The notes beneath the pieces are model-generated. The model made no database searches. It saw only the letters and a list, made by a program, of their open reading frames with translations, and was not told where the DNA came from. A stretch of 7,323 nucleotides of DNA, taken from the NCBI GenBank assembly GCA_021158805.1, contig JAGGTZ010000018.1, forward strand, positions 1 to 7,323, written 5' to 3'. Shown piece by piece: positions 5,810 to 7,323 of this stretch. Made by a program: the position numbers and the translations under genes. This DNA is from Thermoproteota archaeon (GTDB lineage Archaea; Korarchaeota; Korarchaeia; Korarchaeales; Korarchaeaceae). The number at the start of each line of letters is the position of its first letter. The stretch's first letter is position 1.

Positions 5810-6427
5810 GTGTTAGGAAATATATTCCTTGGGGACTTGGTGCTGGGATTCATACTGTTCGCCTTTATACTTTCTGTGGTATTTATCACTAAAAAATTCA
5901 GGAATCCCTGGGTTAATAGGAAAATTATCCATCTCTCGTCGGCTCCTGCCGCTCTAGCCTATATGTTCGTCTTTAAGGAACCTTACGTATTCTTTGGACT
6001 TAGTATACTCTTCACGATAATGCTTATAATCCCTCATATCAGAAAAAGGGAATTCGACTGGTTTCAGCTCAGGAGAAACTATGGTGAGGTTTTTTACACA
6101 CTAAGCTTCTCAGTCCTCGCTATTACGATGTGGAATGTCAGTAGAATTTTAGCGGGGGTTTCAATGCTCTTCATGGCAATAGGAGATTCTGCCACGGGAC
6201 TTGTTAGATCTAGGTTTCTTAAAGAGAGGGCGAAGCATATATCGGGTAGCATAGCCATGTTAATAGTTTGTTCAGTAATAGGATACTACTTCATGCAGAT
6301 TCAAGGGATCCTGCTCGCGGTCCTAGCAACAATAGCCGAATATCAGCCATGGGTAGACGATAATCTATCCATACCTCTAGTTACAGCGCTAGCCGGTCTA
6401 CTACTCGGTTTTCCCACGCTAACCTAA
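5810..6427 (+). CDS. Polyprenol (dolichol/phytol/geranylgeraniol) kinase family membrane protein
   Basis: Predicted CTP-dependent kinase of the SEC59/VTE5/VTE6 family, which phosphorylates long isoprenoid alcohols or their monophosphates at the membrane. The 205-residue protein is very hydrophobic, with about six or seven membrane segments. Family motifs in order: RKIIH (37-41) after the first segment, YGEVFYTLSFS (91-101), GDSATGLVRSRF (125-136), KHISGSIAM (142-150) and, near the end, EYQPWVDDNLSIPL (177-190) with the Asp-Asp-Asn that closes the CTP site in this family. Length is near the small archaeal and bacterial members rather than the longer yeast SEC59. GTG 5810 is the start because an ATG two bases earlier meets a stop at its third codon, and a TATA box lies 25 bases upstream. 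It is transcribed away from HMG-CoA reductase, and both fit isoprenoid lipid metabolism. The substrate (geranylgeraniol, dolichol-like polyprenol or other) is not shown by the sequence. A CDP-archaeol synthase is less likely on the motifs. Confidence 0.82.
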   Translation: MLGNIFLGDLVLGFILFAFILSVVFITKKFRNPWVNRKIIHLSSAPAALAYMFVFKEPYVFFGLSILFTIMLIIPHIRKREFDWFQLRRNYGEVFYTLSFSVLAITMWNVSRILAGVSMLFMAIGDSATGLVRSRFLKERAKHISGSIAMLIVCSVIGYYFMQIQGILLAVLATIAEYQPWVDDNLSIPLVTALAGLLLGFPTLT

Positions 6428-6428
6428 A

Positions 6429-6459
6429 GGTATCGTAATACCACCGTGAACTACTTTTC
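6429..6459 (+). terminator. Weak candidate terminator after the kinase homologue
   Basis: A five-base-pair stem GGTAT/ATACC with a four-base loop (6429-6442) begins one base after the stop codon, and a short pyrimidine/T run CTTTTCCT follows at 6453-6460. The stem is short. The remaining non-coding bases to 6550 show no gene; RTGATGA-like text near 6507-6520 lacks the partner CTGA box of a C/D RNA. Confidence 0.25.
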
Positions 6460-6550
6460 CTCAAGAGCCCTCATACCTCCAAGTTAATATCTTCTAGCTG
6501 GGAGATAATGATGAGTCACTTAATATAGCAGCGGTCATTGATGGATCATC

Positions 6551-6558
6551 TTTATAAT
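6551..6558 (+). promoter_or_regulatory. TATA box of the ACT-V4R gene
   Basis: TTTATAAT, centred about 32 bases before ATG 6587, predicting a transcript with a leader of only about six bases. No Shine-Dalgarno sequence is seen before the ATG. Confidence 0.55.
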
Positions 6559-6586
6559 ACAGCCTCGACAGTTGTACCCTGGGTTT

Positions 6587-7323
6587 ATGTTGGAAGCGAG
6601 CGAAGCTATCCCACTATATGTCGATAGGTTCATATTAGCGCCAGAAAGATCGCTTTATGGAATTTCTATTGAAGTTACAGAGGATAGAATCGGGTTGATT
6701 AATGATGTAACGACAATACTCCGAAATAGGGGCGTGAGAATCTTAACGATGTACGTTCAAATCGGTCGTAATGGAAAGGGCAGAATAATCATTGCTATGG
6801 ATCTAACAGACTCCAATAGTAGCATAAATGACCTCGCGAAGGATATAGGTGTGGTTACAGGACTTGGTGAGGTTACTATATTTGAGCCAGTCAGGGAGGG
6901 ATTCCTAGTAGATACTGTATCCTTCCCCGTGTATACTGGACCGTACAGGATAGTCTTTTTCAGGGATGTCCTCCTAAGAGGGCTGATTGAAGGATTAAAG
7001 GAGCGTATAGGCATCCAAGTGGCTGAGGCCCTACTTTACCATATAGGCTCAGAGATGGGCAGGACTGCCGCCCAAGACCATATTAGGATGGGGAAAGCCC
7101 TTGGTCTCAAGAGCCCCGCGGAGATAGTGAGGTACATAACAACACCTATGTTTACAGCAATAGGTTTTGCCCGCACAGAACTATCTGAATTGAAGGAAGA
7201 TGTGCCTTACTATAACATAAGGCTCTATAACTCAATAGAATGCGAGATTGGTAAGCCGAAGGGCAGGCCATCCTCGCATCTGGTGAGGGGGATGATGGCT
7301 GGTGCCTTATCTGAGATACATAA
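6587..7323 (+). CDS. ACT domain plus V4R (4-vinyl reductase) domain protein (3' partial)
   Basis: Open from ATG 6587 to the right edge, 245 full codons without a stop, so the C-terminus is missing. Residues about 24-100 (YGISIEVTEDRIGLINDV, then RNRGVRILTMYVQ) follow the ACT pattern: a strand, a D/E-R-x-G-L loop and a helix, then a second strand; ACT domains usually bind amino acids or other small ligands. A linker with the FPVYTGPYRIVFFRD segment leads to a V4R-type region: helices VAEALLYHIGSEMGR (145-159), then the motif YNSIECEIGKPK (214-225) and SSHLVRGMMAGALSEI (229-244), the ECExG...HLxRGxxxG core of that family. V4R domains bind small molecules, and hydrocarbons or tetrapyrroles are known examples. 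No DNA-binding domain is present in the visible part. It stands alone with its own promoter, so its link to the isoprenoid genes is only by position. Confidence 0.8.
   Translation, partial: MLEASEAIPLYVDRFILAPERSLYGISIEVTEDRIGLINDVTTILRNRGVRILTMYVQIGRNGKGRIIIAMDLTDSNSSINDLAKDIGVVTGLGEVTIFEPVREGFLVDTVSFPVYTGPYRIVFFRDVLLRGLIEGLKERIGIQVAEALLYHIGSEMGRTAAQDHIRMGKALGLKSPAEIVRYITTPMFTAIGFARTELSELKEDVPYYNIRLYNSIECEIGKPKGRPSSHLVRGMMAGALSEIH

Noticed and set aside
6507..6550. Possible C/D box RNA (ATGATGA near 6508-6516 and a TGATGG further on)
   Set aside because: No CTGA D box at a suitable distance and no terminal stem could be found, so the match to the C box alone is not enough.
6757..7014. Minus-strand open frame of 85 codons
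   Set aside because: It is antisense to the ACT-V4R gene, which runs open for 245 codons with clear domain motifs and a TATA box.
1..7323. CRISPR arrays, tRNA or rRNA genes, insertion sequences, phage or defence genes
   Set aside because: No regularly spaced repeats, no transposase or integrase motifs, and no cloverleaf or rRNA-like stretches were seen; all long frames have metabolic, transport or sensor-like explanations except the one orphan exported protein.

Overview
The window looks archaeal and probably thermophilic. Arg is mostly AGG/AGA and Ile often ATA. A-box (TATA) elements lie about 25-32 bases before several start codons, which implies leaderless or nearly leaderless transcripts, while genes inside operons carry GGAGG-type Shine-Dalgarno (SD) sequences. 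The genes also fit an archaeon: a mevalonate-pathway HMG-CoA reductase, an archaeal-style polyprenol kinase homologue and an ACT-V4R protein. A Korarchaeota or other Thermoproteota-related lineage is my guess from style only; no marker gene or rRNA is present to prove it.

Layout. (1) 1-2496, + strand: the 3' part of an ABC importer operon, with a fused double-domain permease (open at the left edge) overlapping its CysA/PotA/FbpC-type ATPase by 13 bases. No substrate-binding protein gene is visible; it may lie to the left. (2) 2597-3190, + strand: an unrecognised membrane-anchored or exported protein with its own promoter, ending 2 bases from the convergent operon. (3) 5554-3193, - strand: a two-gene operon, class II HMG-CoA reductase followed, with an 11-base overlap, by an enolase-superfamily enzyme of the o-succinylbenzoate synthase / N-succinylamino acid racemase (OSBS/NSAR) subgroup. 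(4) 5555-5809: a divergent intergenic region with candidate promoters both ways, a perfect 12+12 bp inverted repeat next to the reductase TATA box, and a cluster of CTTGG pentamers. (5) 5810-6427, + strand: a small multi-spanning membrane protein of the SEC59/VTE5 polyprenol (dolichol, phytol, geranylgeraniol) kinase family. (6) 6587 to the right edge, + strand: an ACT domain followed by a V4R (4-vinyl reductase type) ligand-binding domain, unfinished at the edge.

How they may work together. HMG-CoA reductase makes mevalonate, the precursor of archaeal isoprenoid lipids, and the divergent kinase homologue would phosphorylate a polyprenol, so the centre of the window reads as a small isoprenoid/lipid locus. 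The OSBS/NSAR gene is firmly tied to the reductase by overlap and an SD sequence, but its link to isoprenoids is unexplained. The ACT-V4R protein could sense a small molecule, though nothing here shows that it acts on these genes. I see no CRISPR array, tRNA, rRNA, insertion sequence or phage gene. Nothing here amounts to a clearly new defence or mobile system; the most unusual signals are the reductase promoter structure and the reductase-OSBS/NSAR pairing.
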